This document shows, one piece after another, positions 47,996-55,054 of a stretch of 64,000 bases of DNA. Made by a program: the position numbers and the translations under genes. The notes under the pieces are model-generated. The model was not told the DNA's origin. It was given only the letters and a program-made list of their open reading frames with translations, and ran no database searches. Position 1 is the first letter of the stretch. Every line of letters starts with the position of its first letter. The stretch is taken from the NCBI RefSeq assembly GCF_002211285.1, contig NZ_LOKX01000014.1, forward strand, positions 34,270 to 98,269. Direction: 5' to 3'. This DNA comes from Rhizobium sp. R635. GTDB taxonomy: Bacteria; Pseudomonadota; Alphaproteobacteria; Rhizobiales; Rhizobiaceae.

Positions 47996-49159
47996 ATGCC
48001 GATTTTGAACAGAGCCGCCGAATTGCAGGACGAAGTCGCCGAATGGCGCCGCCATATCCACGCCCGGCCCGAGCTTCTTTTCGCGGTGGAAAACACGGCC
48101 GCCTTCGTGGCCGAAAAGCTCAAGGAATTCGGCGTCGACGAGATCGTCACCGGCATCGGCCGCACCGGTGTCGTCGGCCTGATCAAAGGCAAGGGCGAAG
48201 GCAGCCGCACGATCGGCCTGCGCGCCGACATGGACGCCCTGCCGCTGACCGAAATCACCGGCAAGCCCTGGGCCTCGAAGACGCCGGGCAAGATGCATGC
48301 CTGCGGCCATGACGGCCACACCGCCATGCTGCTCGGCGCGGCGAAATACCTGGCCGAGACCCGCAATTTCAACGGCAATATCGCCGTCATCTTCCAGCCC
48401 GCCGAAGAAGGCGGCGGCGGCGGCAACCTGATGGTCCAGGACGGCATGATGGAGCGCTTCGGCATCGAAGAGGTCTACGGCATGCACAACCTGCCCGGCC
48501 TGCCTGTGGGACAGTTCGCCATCCGCAAGGGCGCCATCATGGCGGCGACCGACGAATTTACGATCACCATCAAGGGCCGCGGCGGCCACGCCGCCCAGCC
48601 GCACCGCACGATCGACCCGATCGCCATCGGCGCCCAGATCGTCACCAACCTGCAGATGATCGCTTCGCGCACGATCGATCCCCTGGCCTCGGTCGTCGTC
48701 TCAGTCACCAAATTCAACGCCGGCTTCGCCCATAACGTCATTCCGAACGACGCCACCTTCGCCGGCACGGTCCGCACCCTCGATCCCGAGGTGCGCACGC
48801 TCGCCGAGACGCGGCTGAGGCAAGTCATCGAAGGCGTGGTCGCGGCCCACGGCGCGGAAGCCGAGATCAGCTTCCACCGCAACTATCCCGTCACCATCAA
48901 CCACCCTGACGAGACCGAGCATGCCGTCGCCGTCGCGAGCGCCATCGCCGGCGAAGCCAACGTCAACCCCGAGATCGATCCGATGATGGGCGGCGAGGAT
49001 TTTTCCTACATGCTGAACGCGCGCCCCGGCGCCTTCATCTTCATCGGCAACGGCGACAGCGCCGGCCTGCACAACCCGGCCTACGACTTCAACGACGAAG
49101 CCATCGCCCACGGCATCTCCTACTGGGTCCGCCTCGCCGAACAACGCCTCGGCGCCTAA
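47996..49159 (+). CDS. M20 family amidohydrolase
   Basis: 387 aa. Metal-binding HACGHDGHTA (H101, C103, H105 near residues 100-110), the PAEEGGGG catalytic Glu and a lid domain. Homologous to hippurate and N-acyl-amino acid hydrolases and IAA-amino acid hydrolases. Cytosolic. The TAA lies within repeat copy 4, and a terminator follows. Confidence 0.92.
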   Translation: MPILNRAAELQDEVAEWRRHIHARPELLFAVENTAAFVAEKLKEFGVDEIVTGIGRTGVVGLIKGKGEGSRTIGLRADMDALPLTEITGKPWASKTPGKMHACGHDGHTAMLLGAAKYLAETRNFNGNIAVIFQPAEEGGGGGNLMVQDGMMERFGIEEVYGMHNLPGLPVGQFAIRKGAIMAATDEFTITIKGRGGHAAQPHRTIDPIAIGAQIVTNLQMIASRTIDPLASVVVSVTKFNAGFAHNVIPNDATFAGTVRTLDPEVRTLAETRLRQVIEGVVAAHGAEAEISFHRNYPVTINHPDETEHAVAVASAIAGEANVNPEIDPMMGGEDFSYMLNARPGAFIFIGNGDSAGLHNPAYDFNDEAIAHGISYWVRLAEQRLGA

Positions 49160-49257
49160 AGCGCGCCGCGATCTTTCAGATTCGCTTCTCGCGCTTTCGA
49201 TTTTTGTTTTACGCATGTCGTTACCGCAAAACCGCCGCACACTTTTGCGCGACATGC
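49158..49257 (+). repeat. Palindromic intergenic repeat, copy 4 (RIME-like), forward
   Basis: About 100 bp, same orientation as copy 1. Begins within the amidohydrolase stop codon (TAAAGCGCG) and ends GCGCGACATGC. Shares the inner segments TTACGCATGTC and ACTTTTGCGCGACATGC with the other copies. Confidence 0.8.
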
Positions 49258-49270
49258 ATTGGCAATAATT

Positions 49271-49297
49271 AAGGCTTGGCTTCGCGCCAAGCCTTTT
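49271..49297 (+). terminator. Rho-independent terminator
   Basis: Perfect 10-bp stem AAGGCTTGGC-TTCGC-GCCAAGCCTT followed by TT. Lies between repeat copy 4 and the tRNA gene and probably ends the amidohydrolase transcript. Confidence 0.75.
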
Positions 49298-49316
49298 GTA
49301 TGCATGGCATGCAAGT

Positions 49317-49393
49317 GGTCCCGTAGCTCAGCAGGATAGAGCACCAGATTCCTAATCTGGGGGTCGCGCGTTCGAATCGCGCCGGGATCACCA
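49317..49393 (+). tRNA. tRNA-Arg (anticodon CCT)
   Basis: 77 nt with CCA encoded. Acceptor GGTCCCG/CGGGATC with discriminator A, D arm GCTC/GAGC, anticodon stem CCAGA/TCTGG with loop TTCCTAA (anticodon CCT), T arm GCGCG-TTCGAAT-CGCGC. Its 3' half is repeated at 51998-52040, so it is the attachment target of the element that follows. Confidence 0.96.
49349..49392 (+). repeat. attL-like direct repeat (tRNA 3' half)
   Basis: 44 nt from the anticodon loop to the CCA end of tRNA-Arg (TTCCTAATCTGGGGGTCGCG...). Matches 51998-52040 except for one G. Confidence 0.85.
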
Positions 49394-49538
49394 GTAAAAT
49401 CAACTAGTTACCCGCTCAAAGCTCATGTCGCAGTCATGTTGCGCCACTTCCCTTGATTTCCAAGCGTTTCAAATGAGTAGCGGCGAATCCATGCAACATG
49501 GACTGCAACATGCGACACGATCTGCGGGGAGGTTTAGG

Positions 49539-49601
49539 ATGGCTTTCAAAGATCTACCGCCAGAGGGCCAGGAAGCCATGCTCAACTTGGTGCGGGCCTA
49601 G
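49539..49601 (+). pseudogene. Remnant or short frame, 20 aa, strong ribosome-binding site
   Basis: MAFKDLPPEGQEAMLNLVRA stops at TAG (49599-49601). The RBS GGGGAGGTTTAGG is strong. Directly after the stop another frame continues with a plausible protein (ARRRARLDYANELARL...), so a longer gene may have been broken by a frameshift or nonsense change. No family recognised. Confidence 0.4.
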
Positions 49602-49814
49602 CCCGGAGACGGGCGCGTCTGGACTACGCGAACGAGCTCGCCAGACTTAACGCACTGCCCGATCTACCGAACACTGAAGGCGACGAACCTATAAGACCCC
49701 GGTCGACTAAGCCCTTCCAAATTTCTTATGGCACGACGCCGCTTTGGCTGAGCCGTCCTAAGATGAATCGTATCTTGTGCTCTGACACCAAGGCGGCTTG
49801 GACTAGAGTGTCTC

Positions 49815-50000
49815 CGGAACGACGATCACGCACAACTCAAAGAGCATCTCGCCGACTTCATCAACGCCTACAATTTTGGGCGCAGGCTCAAGCCATTAGA
49901 GGGCCTCACACCCTACGAGTTCATCTGCAAACGGTGGACTTCCGAGCCAGATCGATTCATCCTCGACCGTATCCATCAAATGCCGGGACTAAACAGCTAG
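49815..50000 (+). pseudogene. IS481-like transposase C-terminal fragment
   Basis: The frame reads RNDDHAQLKEHLADFINAYN then GRRLKPLEGLTPYEFICKRW and ends HQMPGLNS-stop at 49998. This is the C-terminus of an rve-type transposase (IS481 style, LTPYEFI...HQMPGLN motif). The N-terminal catalytic part is absent. No terminal inverted repeats seen. Confidence 0.7.
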
Positions 50001-50281
50001 GGAGCGCTCAAAAAAACAGATTTCTCTGTCGCCCGACTCCGTGTTCAAGCTGATAAACAACGCTGTATCCCGCGCTCTACTCAAGTTTGTTCGCGACGAT
50101 ATAATTTCGGCGATGTGCCTGGCTGTCGTGGACGGGCAATTGTTTATCGAGAATATCGGTAAGGAAGCGAGCAAATTTGTCGTGCCTACAATCGCGAGTA
50201 CGACCACTTCGAGGCTACGGAGCTAGTTCGTGGATTCCGGAAAGCTGCCGCTTATCACAACAGAGAGATGCCAGCTTCGCG

Positions 50282-51244
50282 CTATCGGCGTTGTTCCGAG
50301 CCCGACAGCCCCTGCGGCGAGGCAGGTTTTCCGCTTATGCGGCTTATGCCGCACTTGGCCTTGGCAGCTTGCCACGCGCGTTGGAAGAAACGGATTTCTG
50401 TGGCGATGGTTTCGCGGAACGGATCGGTTTGGTTGAAGTAGTCGCGGTCCAGACCGAGCTTTGCACCATCTGCATCGCCCTTGTAATAGGTGCCGAACAA
50501 ATGATCCCAGATCGGGAAATAATTCGCGAAATTCTTGTCGTGATGTTCCGGCACTCGGGAGTGATGGATGAAGTGGTCGCGTGCTGACTGGATCACGTAC
50601 TTGCCAAACCAGCCATGCCAGGGAATGGCACTGTGCTTGACCAGACCAATGGCGCCAAAGGTGATGGTCACGATGGCGAATTCGGCCGTTGGCAGGCCGA
50701 TTAGCAGCGCCGGAACGACCATAATGGCGATGTTTATGGCCTTCTCCAGCGGATGCTCCCGCGACGAAGTCAGCGCGTTGAACTCTTCGGCTGCGTGGTG
50801 AAATTCGTGCAGCCGCCATAGTACGGGCAGCCGGTGCATCAACCGATGCTGCCAGTAGCTCAAGAAGTCTGACAGCACCAGGAACAAGAGAACATGTGCC
50901 CAGCCTGGCAGCATCCGGGCAAGGTCCAGGTGGGGGGCATCCTGAGCCGCGTGGGTGATGGCATAGGACAGACCAAATGATGCGAGCGCCGCGAATAGCG
51001 TAATCATTCCCGTCGCCTGAAGGACGAAATAGACGAGGTCGGTGATTGTGGATTTGCTGCGCTCGAAGAAAACCCGACGGAACCCGGAATTGCCGAACCC
51101 CACATAGGTGAGTTCCACCGCGAAAACCGTCAGAACCAGGCCAATGGAAATGGCGAAACTGAGCGCCATTGCCTTACCATTCAGATAGTAAGTGTTGTAA
51201 AAAAAGCTTCCAAGCTTGTGCAGGCAGTATTCGACCAGCCCCAT
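50282..51244 (-). CDS. Fatty acid hydroxylase / sterol desaturase family protein
   Basis: 320 aa from MGLVEYCLHK (TTGGAGCAAACC upstream). Four or more membrane helices and the eight-histidine di-iron pattern: HRLMH (133-137), HEFHH (146-150), HFIHH (224-228), further HH at 234-235. Full length, no frameshift. It is the only intact recognisable enzyme within the decayed island. Membrane di-iron hydroxylase/desaturase; substrate (fatty acid, carotenoid, sterol-like) unknown. Confidence 0.9.
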   Translation of the reverse strand: MGLVEYCLHKLGSFFYNTYYLNGKAMALSFAISIGLVLTVFAVELTYVGFGNSGFRRVFFERSKSTITDLVYFVLQATGMITLFAALASFGLSYAITHAAQDAPHLDLARMLPGWAHVLLFLVLSDFLSYWQHRLMHRLPVLWRLHEFHHAAEEFNALTSSREHPLEKAINIAIMVVPALLIGLPTAEFAIVTITFGAIGLVKHSAIPWHGWFGKYVIQSARDHFIHHSRVPEHHDKNFANYFPIWDHLFGTYYKGDADGAKLGLDRDYFNQTDPFRETIATEIRFFQRAWQAAKAKCGISRISGKPASPQGLSGSEQRR

Positions 51245-51553
51245 GGTTTGCTCCAAACACGAACCCGTATATCTTAGTCCTGACGATGCGCTTATTGCGA
51301 GATTGCTCAAAGGACGATCGGGGCGTCCTTTTGATGTATTACCGGCGGTGGAAGTGCAGTCCCGGAGGCATGCAGGAGGGTCGAGGAGCACTGCGAAAAA
51401 ACTACAACTGACCGAAAGGCTCATAAAAAGAACTATCAGGTGGGGAACAATACGCACGGAAGCTGGCGCTGAAAAAGGGATTGAGGGTAATTTCAGCGGT
51501 GCGGTAGACCGTACGCCATCGCACCGCCCGCTTGTGGTGTGAGTAGGTCCTCA

Positions 51554-51677
51554 GTACGAGACCGTACGTGGAACCTTACCAATCCCATCTCGTTGTGTCA
51601 GTAGGAAAGCACGGGTGTCCTCCTGTGCGTTCCGTCTTTACCAAAGACCTTGCCCCGTCTCGGCGGGGCCTTTTTTT
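51554..51677 (+). ncRNA. Possible small structured RNA ending in a terminator
   Basis: Successive stems GTACG-agac-CGTAC (51554-51567), GTCTTT-acc-AAAGAC (51634-51648) and GCCCCG-tctcgg-CGGGGC (51652-51669) followed by TTTTTTT. No plus-strand coding sequence ends here. A promoter is not evident and no family is recognised, so this is only a candidate. Confidence 0.35.
51652..51677 (+). terminator. Rho-independent terminator (orphan)
   Basis: 6-bp GC stem GCCCCG/CGGGGC with 6-nt loop, then C and seven or more T. Strong by structure. No plus-strand gene lies upstream within the island except fragments. Confidence 0.8.
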
Positions 51678-51700
51678 AGCGAACGGAACCACGCAATCGA

Positions 51701-51820
51701 TCAGTTGATCTTTAGCCAGTGCCGCAGCCAAGCCACAGCTTCGTCGCTCATCCATGTGATGATAGCGCCTGTCGTCAAGCCCGCAATAGCGATAAGAGCT
51801 GAGATGCCGTAGCCGATCAT
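51701..51820 (-). CDS. Possible small membrane protein, 39 aa
   Basis: MIGYGISALIAIAGLTTGA... one hydrophobic helix then a Trp-rich amphipathic end (WLRHWLKIN). The upstream sequence GGAAACGCATAAAG is a weak ribosome-binding site. Small holin-like or phage-derived membrane peptides look similar. Low confidence. Confidence 0.35.
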   Translation of the reverse strand: MIGYGISALIAIAGLTTGAIITWMSDEAVAWLRHWLKIN

Positions 51821-51843
51821 CTTTATGCGTTTCCAATCCTCAA

Positions 51844-51951
51844 GGGCGGCACTCTACCATTGCGATGACCATGGATACCTATGGTCACCTGTTCCCGAAG
51901 ACCGACGACGCCGACGAATTGGCCGCAGCCGGGGCGGTATTTCTTGCGTGA
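51844..51951 (+). pseudogene. C-terminal remnant of phage-type tyrosine integrase
   Basis: The frame reads (G)RHSTIAMTMDTYGHLFP and ends AAGAVFLA-stop at 51949. This is the box II end of phage/ICE integrases, with the catalytic Tyr in MDTYGHLFP. Everything before the HS is gone. It lies 46 bp before the right-hand tRNA repeat, where the integrase of a tRNA-integrated element would be expected. Confidence 0.8.
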
Positions 51952-51997
51952 CTGCAACATGAAACGCATCCCCTGCGCCGCAAGGATTCGTATCGGT

Positions 51998-52040
51998 TTC
52001 CTAATCTGGGGTCGCGCGTTCGAATCGCGCCGGGATCACC
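51998..52040 (+). repeat. attR-like direct repeat (tRNA 3' half)
   Basis: 43 nt identical to 49349-49392 save one deleted G (TTCCTAATCTGGGGTCGCG...GGGATCACC). It cannot form a tRNA alone because the 5' half is missing. Confidence 0.85.
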
Positions 52041-52091
52041 GGTCTTCAAGTGCTGGGCAGATGGAAGCGGATTGCCGTTGGTAGCTTGAGC

Positions 52092-52337
52092 TCATTCCTT
52101 CATGGGAATCCCAGCTTCAATCGCAGCCTCTATGAAAGCCTGCCGCGCCTCTTCCCGGCTTCGTTTCCCGGACATGACATCCGCGCAAACGGCGCAAGCG
52201 CGATCCAGGGCGGGACCCTCGTCTGTCGGCCAGTCTTCAATCAACGCCCATGTTGCAGCCTGGGTGGTTTGGATCACCACCCATTGATCCGGCCCTTCAA
52301 GGGCGATCGTTACCGGCTTTTTCCAAATGGTTTGCAT
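52092..52337 (-). CDS. DUF982 domain-containing protein
   Basis: 81 aa from MQTIWKKPV at 52337. Short conserved core WVVIQTTQAATWALIEDWP and a C-terminal EEARQAFIEAAIEAG matches DUF982, small proteins abundant in Rhizobiaceae with no known function. A longer open frame upstream lacks conservation. Confidence 0.85.
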   Translation of the reverse strand: MQTIWKKPVTIALEGPDQWVVIQTTQAATWALIEDWPTDEGPALDRACAVCADVMSGKRSREEARQAFIEAAIEAGIPMKE

Positions 52338-52431
52338 TGTCTTTGGCCTTCCTCGCGTGCTGCGGGAGTAGTTAGAATGACCGGCCTCGTTTTGCAAATC
52401 GGTGCCGAGCGACGTTGCCTCCCGTGCTGAC

Positions 52432-52950
52432 TTACGGCGCCTGGCGATAGGCTCGTCGCCGCCTCGCAACCCGTCGCGCGCCCAATCCCAGCACCGCCGC
52501 GACGGCCCACCCGCCGATAAATCCGATCGCACCCCAGACGAAACCCGCAAAGCTCACCGGCACGCCGGGCACGAAATCGCGCCAGGTATTGGCGAAGACG
52601 ACGTCATCGGCATTGCGCAACAGCACGAAAGGTTTTGCGACGGGAGCGGCGGTGCCGAGTTTCAGCTGCTGCGACAACAACGTTTCGTAGCGCGTGATCG
52701 TGTTCTGCATCGAGACCCCGCGGTCGCGCAGGAAATCGTCGGAGGATTGCGCATAGGCGTTGAGCGCCTGCTGGCGGTCGAGATGGTGCTGGGCGGCCTG
52801 GGCATTGAAGTCCTCGACGATGACGCGCAACTCGTCGAGCGCACCGCCGATCCGTTGGCGGTATTGCTGCGCAAATTCCGGCGCCTGCGAGAAAATCGTG
52901 CCGCCGGCAAGCCCGGCGGTGATGGCGACTATTCTTGCAATCGGTCCCAT
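52432..52950 (-). CDS. DUF2937 family membrane protein
   Basis: 172 aa. Two membrane segments (near residues 5-22 and 132-155) and a helical region between, matching DUF2937. Basic C-terminus (RRVARRRRAYRQAP). Function unknown. Confidence 0.85.
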   Translation of the reverse strand: MGPIARIVAITAGLAGGTIFSQAPEFAQQYRQRIGGALDELRVIVEDFNAQAAQHHLDRQQALNAYAQSSDDFLRDRGVSMQNTITRYETLLSQQLKLGTAAPVAKPFVLLRNADDVVFANTWRDFVPGVPVSFAGFVWGAIGFIGGWAVAAVLGLGARRVARRRRAYRQAP

Positions 52951-53097
52951 GATCGATGCCTCCGGCTATCCCCTGCGCTAACGAGCGGGCGGACGAAAGG
53001 TTTCTCCGTTCGACACAATCGGTAACGCTATGTGATTGAACCGACATTGCTTCCGGCGAGTTGATGGCGTGACCAACTGAGAAAAGAGAGGCTCGTC

Positions 53098-53358
53098 ATG
53101 AAACAGCTTATCCTCGCCTGCACGCTCGCCGCAGCGTCCGTCTTTTCCGCCATGCCGTCTCAGGCGGCCAGCGTCACCATCACGACGGACGACGCCCGTC
53201 CCTATTACGGCGATTCCGAACGCCCGTACTATCGTCATCGTCCCTACTATCGCCATCATGGCATGACGCAGCGCGTATCGCGCGATTGCTTCACCAAGAC
53301 GGAAAAGATCCGCCGTCACGGCCATACGGTCATCAAGGAAACCCGAATCTGCCGATAG
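53098..53358 (+). CDS. Small secreted protein, 86 aa
   Basis: Signal peptide ending SQA (residue 23) and a mature part rich in Tyr, His and Arg (RPYYRHRPYYRHHG) with two cysteines (about 62 and 85). AAAAGAGAGG precedes the ATG. Function unknown; His/Tyr-rich exported proteins of this kind are frequent in rhizobia. Followed by a strong terminator. Confidence 0.75.
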   Translation: MKQLILACTLAAASVFSAMPSQAASVTITTDDARPYYGDSERPYYRHRPYYRHHGMTQRVSRDCFTKTEKIRRHGHTVIKETRICR

Positions 53359-53374
53359 GACAACCCCCTGCATG

Positions 53375-53407
53375 AAAGCCCGGCCGATCCTCCCCGGCCG
53401 GGCTTTT
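53375..53407 (+). terminator. Rho-independent terminator
   Basis: Stem AAAGCCCGGCCG/CGGCCGGGCTTT with a short loop, then TTTT, 17 bp after the preceding stop. Confidence 0.85.
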
Positions 53408-53474
53408 CATCTGATCTCGCCATCAGGAACTTCGCGATATCAACCGCGTTTATCGCGAAACAGGAGTATCGATC

Positions 53475-53627
53475 ATGCGTATCAAGATGACTCTTCTCGC
53501 GATCGGCTACGTCGCCGTCAGCGCCCTGCTGCTGGCGATCGCTCATCAGCCGCAGGGGCCGGTCACCACTGGGAAGACCGACCGGTTGGCGGGGTCGTCC
53601 TTCCTCGTCGAGCGCTTCGCCGGCTGA
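53475..53627 (+). CDS. Small exported or membrane protein, 50 aa
   Basis: MRIKMTLLAI... one hydrophobic helix (residues 5-23) then a polar tail ending VERFAG. CAGGAG lies 8 nt before the ATG. Function unknown. A 9-bp hairpin (AGCGCCGGC-ttg-GCCGGCGCT, 53630-53650) follows, between it and the convergent BON gene. Confidence 0.7.
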   Translation: MRIKMTLLAIGYVAVSALLLAIAHQPQGPVTTGKTDRLAGSSFLVERFAG

Positions 53628-53629
53628 TC

Positions 53630-53650
53630 AGCGCCGGCTTGGCCGGCGCT
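53630..53650. terminator. Bidirectional hairpin
   Basis: Perfect 9-bp stem AGCGCCGGC/GCCGGCGCT, loop TTG, between convergent genes. No T-tract, so termination is unproven. Confidence 0.4.
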
Positions 53651-53674
53651 CGATATGCGCTTCATGCGCTGATA

Positions 53675-53965
53675 TCAATGTGGGTCGCCGACGGAAGGCC
53701 CGCCCAGCAGAATCCGGTTCTGTACCGCATTGACGCCTTCGACGGCCCTGGCGACCGCGGTTGCCCGTTCGATCTCGCCGACCGTACCGACGGTGCCGCT
53801 CAGCAGGACCTGACCATTTTCCATCGTCACCTCGACATCCGACGCATCGATACCGCCGGCGATCGCCAGGGCGTTGGCGACTGCGGCTTCCACCGATGCA
53901 CGATTGGCGATTTCCAATTCCATTTCAGGCTCGAGCCCGTGAAATGTCGGCTCTTTGAAAACCAT
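53675..53965 (-). CDS. BON domain-containing protein
   Basis: 96 aa from MVFKEPTFHG (TACGGAGGAATGG upstream). BON fold with GIDASDVEVTMENGQVLLSGTVGTVGEIERA. No signal peptide. BON domains bind phospholipids or proteins at the envelope; a soluble copy is of unknown role. Confidence 0.88.
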   Translation of the reverse strand: MVFKEPTFHGLEPEMELEIANRASVEAAVANALAIAGGIDASDVEVTMENGQVLLSGTVGTVGEIERATAVARAVEGVNAVQNRILLGGPSVGDPH

Positions 53966-54026
53966 CGTCCATTCCTCCGTAAAACCTGAGGAAGAAACGC
54001 CACCGGCCCCGTTTGGTTTCGTGGCG

Positions 54027-54677
54027 CTACCACCGCACGCGATAGCGCAGATTGACGCCGCCAGTCTCGGCGGGCGAAAACGGATTGCTCACCGAGGCAT
54101 CGAGGTTGAGGTTCGGCAGGATGGCCTGGTTGACCGCGACCGTGCTCGAAAAGTCGCCGCTGGCGTTGCTCACGCCCGCACCCGCCGAAAGCGAGGTCCC
54201 CGTCCAGGGATAGATGAGTTTCAGCGCCTGCGACGCCGTCACCGAGGACTGCCTGGTATCGACCGGGTCGTAACGGACGCTGACGGAGCGGCTCGACTGC
54301 ATGTCGAGCGAATCCGACAGTATCCAGCTGCGCGAGCGGCTGAGCGTCAGGGCGCCGCCGCCGCGCAGCGTATCGACGCTCACCTTCGCGCCCTGCTGCG
54401 ATTGGCCCGCCGGTGTGACGGTTGTCCTGCTGATCCTGCCCCAGAGCATCGCCTGTTCGGAATCGGGCAGCAGCGCGCCGCCTTTGGTCGAGGCGAGGGC
54501 GAGATCGGCGCCGGCGCTCGTTTCCCACTCCGCCGGCAGGCGAAAACCCATCGTCGCCTTGTAGGACCGGTCGGAGAGCTTGGCCGGCGACCAGATCAAT
54601 AGGTCGTCCGCCTTTGCAACCGCCGTGACCGAAAAGAAAATGGTAAAAAGGGTGAGTGCTGTTTTGAATATCGTCAT
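54027..54677 (-). CDS. Exported hypothetical protein, possibly outer-membrane
   Basis: 216 aa from MTIFKTALTL with a signal peptide (cleavage near AKA, residue 22). The mature part alternates hydrophobic/polar residues and ends YRVRW, an aromatic C-terminus typical of beta-barrel proteins. No family recognised. Divergent from dxr. Confidence 0.65.
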   Translation of the reverse strand: MTIFKTALTLFTIFFSVTAVAKADDLLIWSPAKLSDRSYKATMGFRLPAEWETSAGADLALASTKGGALLPDSEQAMLWGRISRTTVTPAGQSQQGAKVSVDTLRGGGALTLSRSRSWILSDSLDMQSSRSVSVRYDPVDTRQSSVTASQALKLIYPWTGTSLSAGAGVSNASGDFSSTVAVNQAILPNLNLDASVSNPFSPAETGGVNLRYRVRW

Positions 54678-55054
54678 GACATCCGATGTTTGATTCGATA
54701 GAGCGCCGCCGCGCCGAAACCGACGCGGCAACGCACATGAAAGCGCGCAGCGAACACGATGAGGGATCGCGGCCAAGCCGCCCATCCCGGCTTCATCCTC
54801 GATTTAATGTTCGGCCGGAAAGGCCGGGGCACTCGAGTGCCTGTTCTCAGGACGCCGCAGCACCTCGATTTCCATGCGGCCGTAACCGGCCGCGGCGGAA
54901 GCTCGATTCCTCTCGGAATGTCATAAGGATCACATCCTGACGGCGCTCTGTAAACCCCTCAAAGGCCGGAAATCTGCTGCACCGCACACTTGCCGCTCCT
55001 TCCAAAGCCTAGTAGAGCCTGGGCCTACGAGAGAAATTTTTCGCGAAATACCAC
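54678..55054. other. 377-bp divergent intergenic region
   Basis: Between the exported protein gene (-) and dxr (+). Contains the inverted repeat GGCACTCGAGTGCC (about 54827-54842). No convincing -35/-10 pair seen; a TTGCCG..TAGAGC pair at 54990-55018 is weak. An open frame at 54686-54940 looks non-coding. Confidence 0.5.

Larger units (their letters stand above)
49394..50281. other. Left part of the island with fragments only
   Basis: 888 bp without an intact gene. It holds GCAACATG motifs (49435-49442 reverse, 49493-49500, 49505-49512), the interrupted 20-aa frame, the transposase fragment at 49815-50000, and a GTG-started 60-aa open frame (50041-50226) with no recognisable similarity. Visibly richer in A+T than the flanking core genes. 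Confidence 0.6.
51245..51700. other. Gap upstream of the hydroxylase, with structured region and terminator
   Basis: 456 bp with no convincing protein gene. The part next to 51244 should contain the hydroxylase promoter (minus strand); no clear -35/-10 was found. From 51554 onward three hairpins and a terminator suggest a small plus-strand RNA. Confidence 0.5.
49349..52040. mobile_element. Decayed tRNA-Arg-targeted integrative element (about 2.7 kb)
   Basis: Bounded by the 44/43-nt direct repeat of the tRNA-Arg 3' half. Inside: GCAACATG motifs near both ends, a stop-interrupted short frame with strong RBS, an IS481-like transposase fragment, an intact fatty-acid hydroxylase, a possible 39-aa membrane protein, an orphan terminator, and at the right end the last codons of a phage-type tyrosine integrase with its catalytic Tyr. 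No intact integrase, so the element should not move by itself. Confidence 0.8.

Noticed and set aside
50041..50226. 60-aa GTG-started frame in the island
   Set aside because: No similarity recognised, poor ribosome-binding site and surrounded by fragments; treated as part of the decayed region.
51998..52040. Second tRNA-Arg gene
   Set aside because: Only the 3' half is present; no acceptor 5' strand or D arm upstream.
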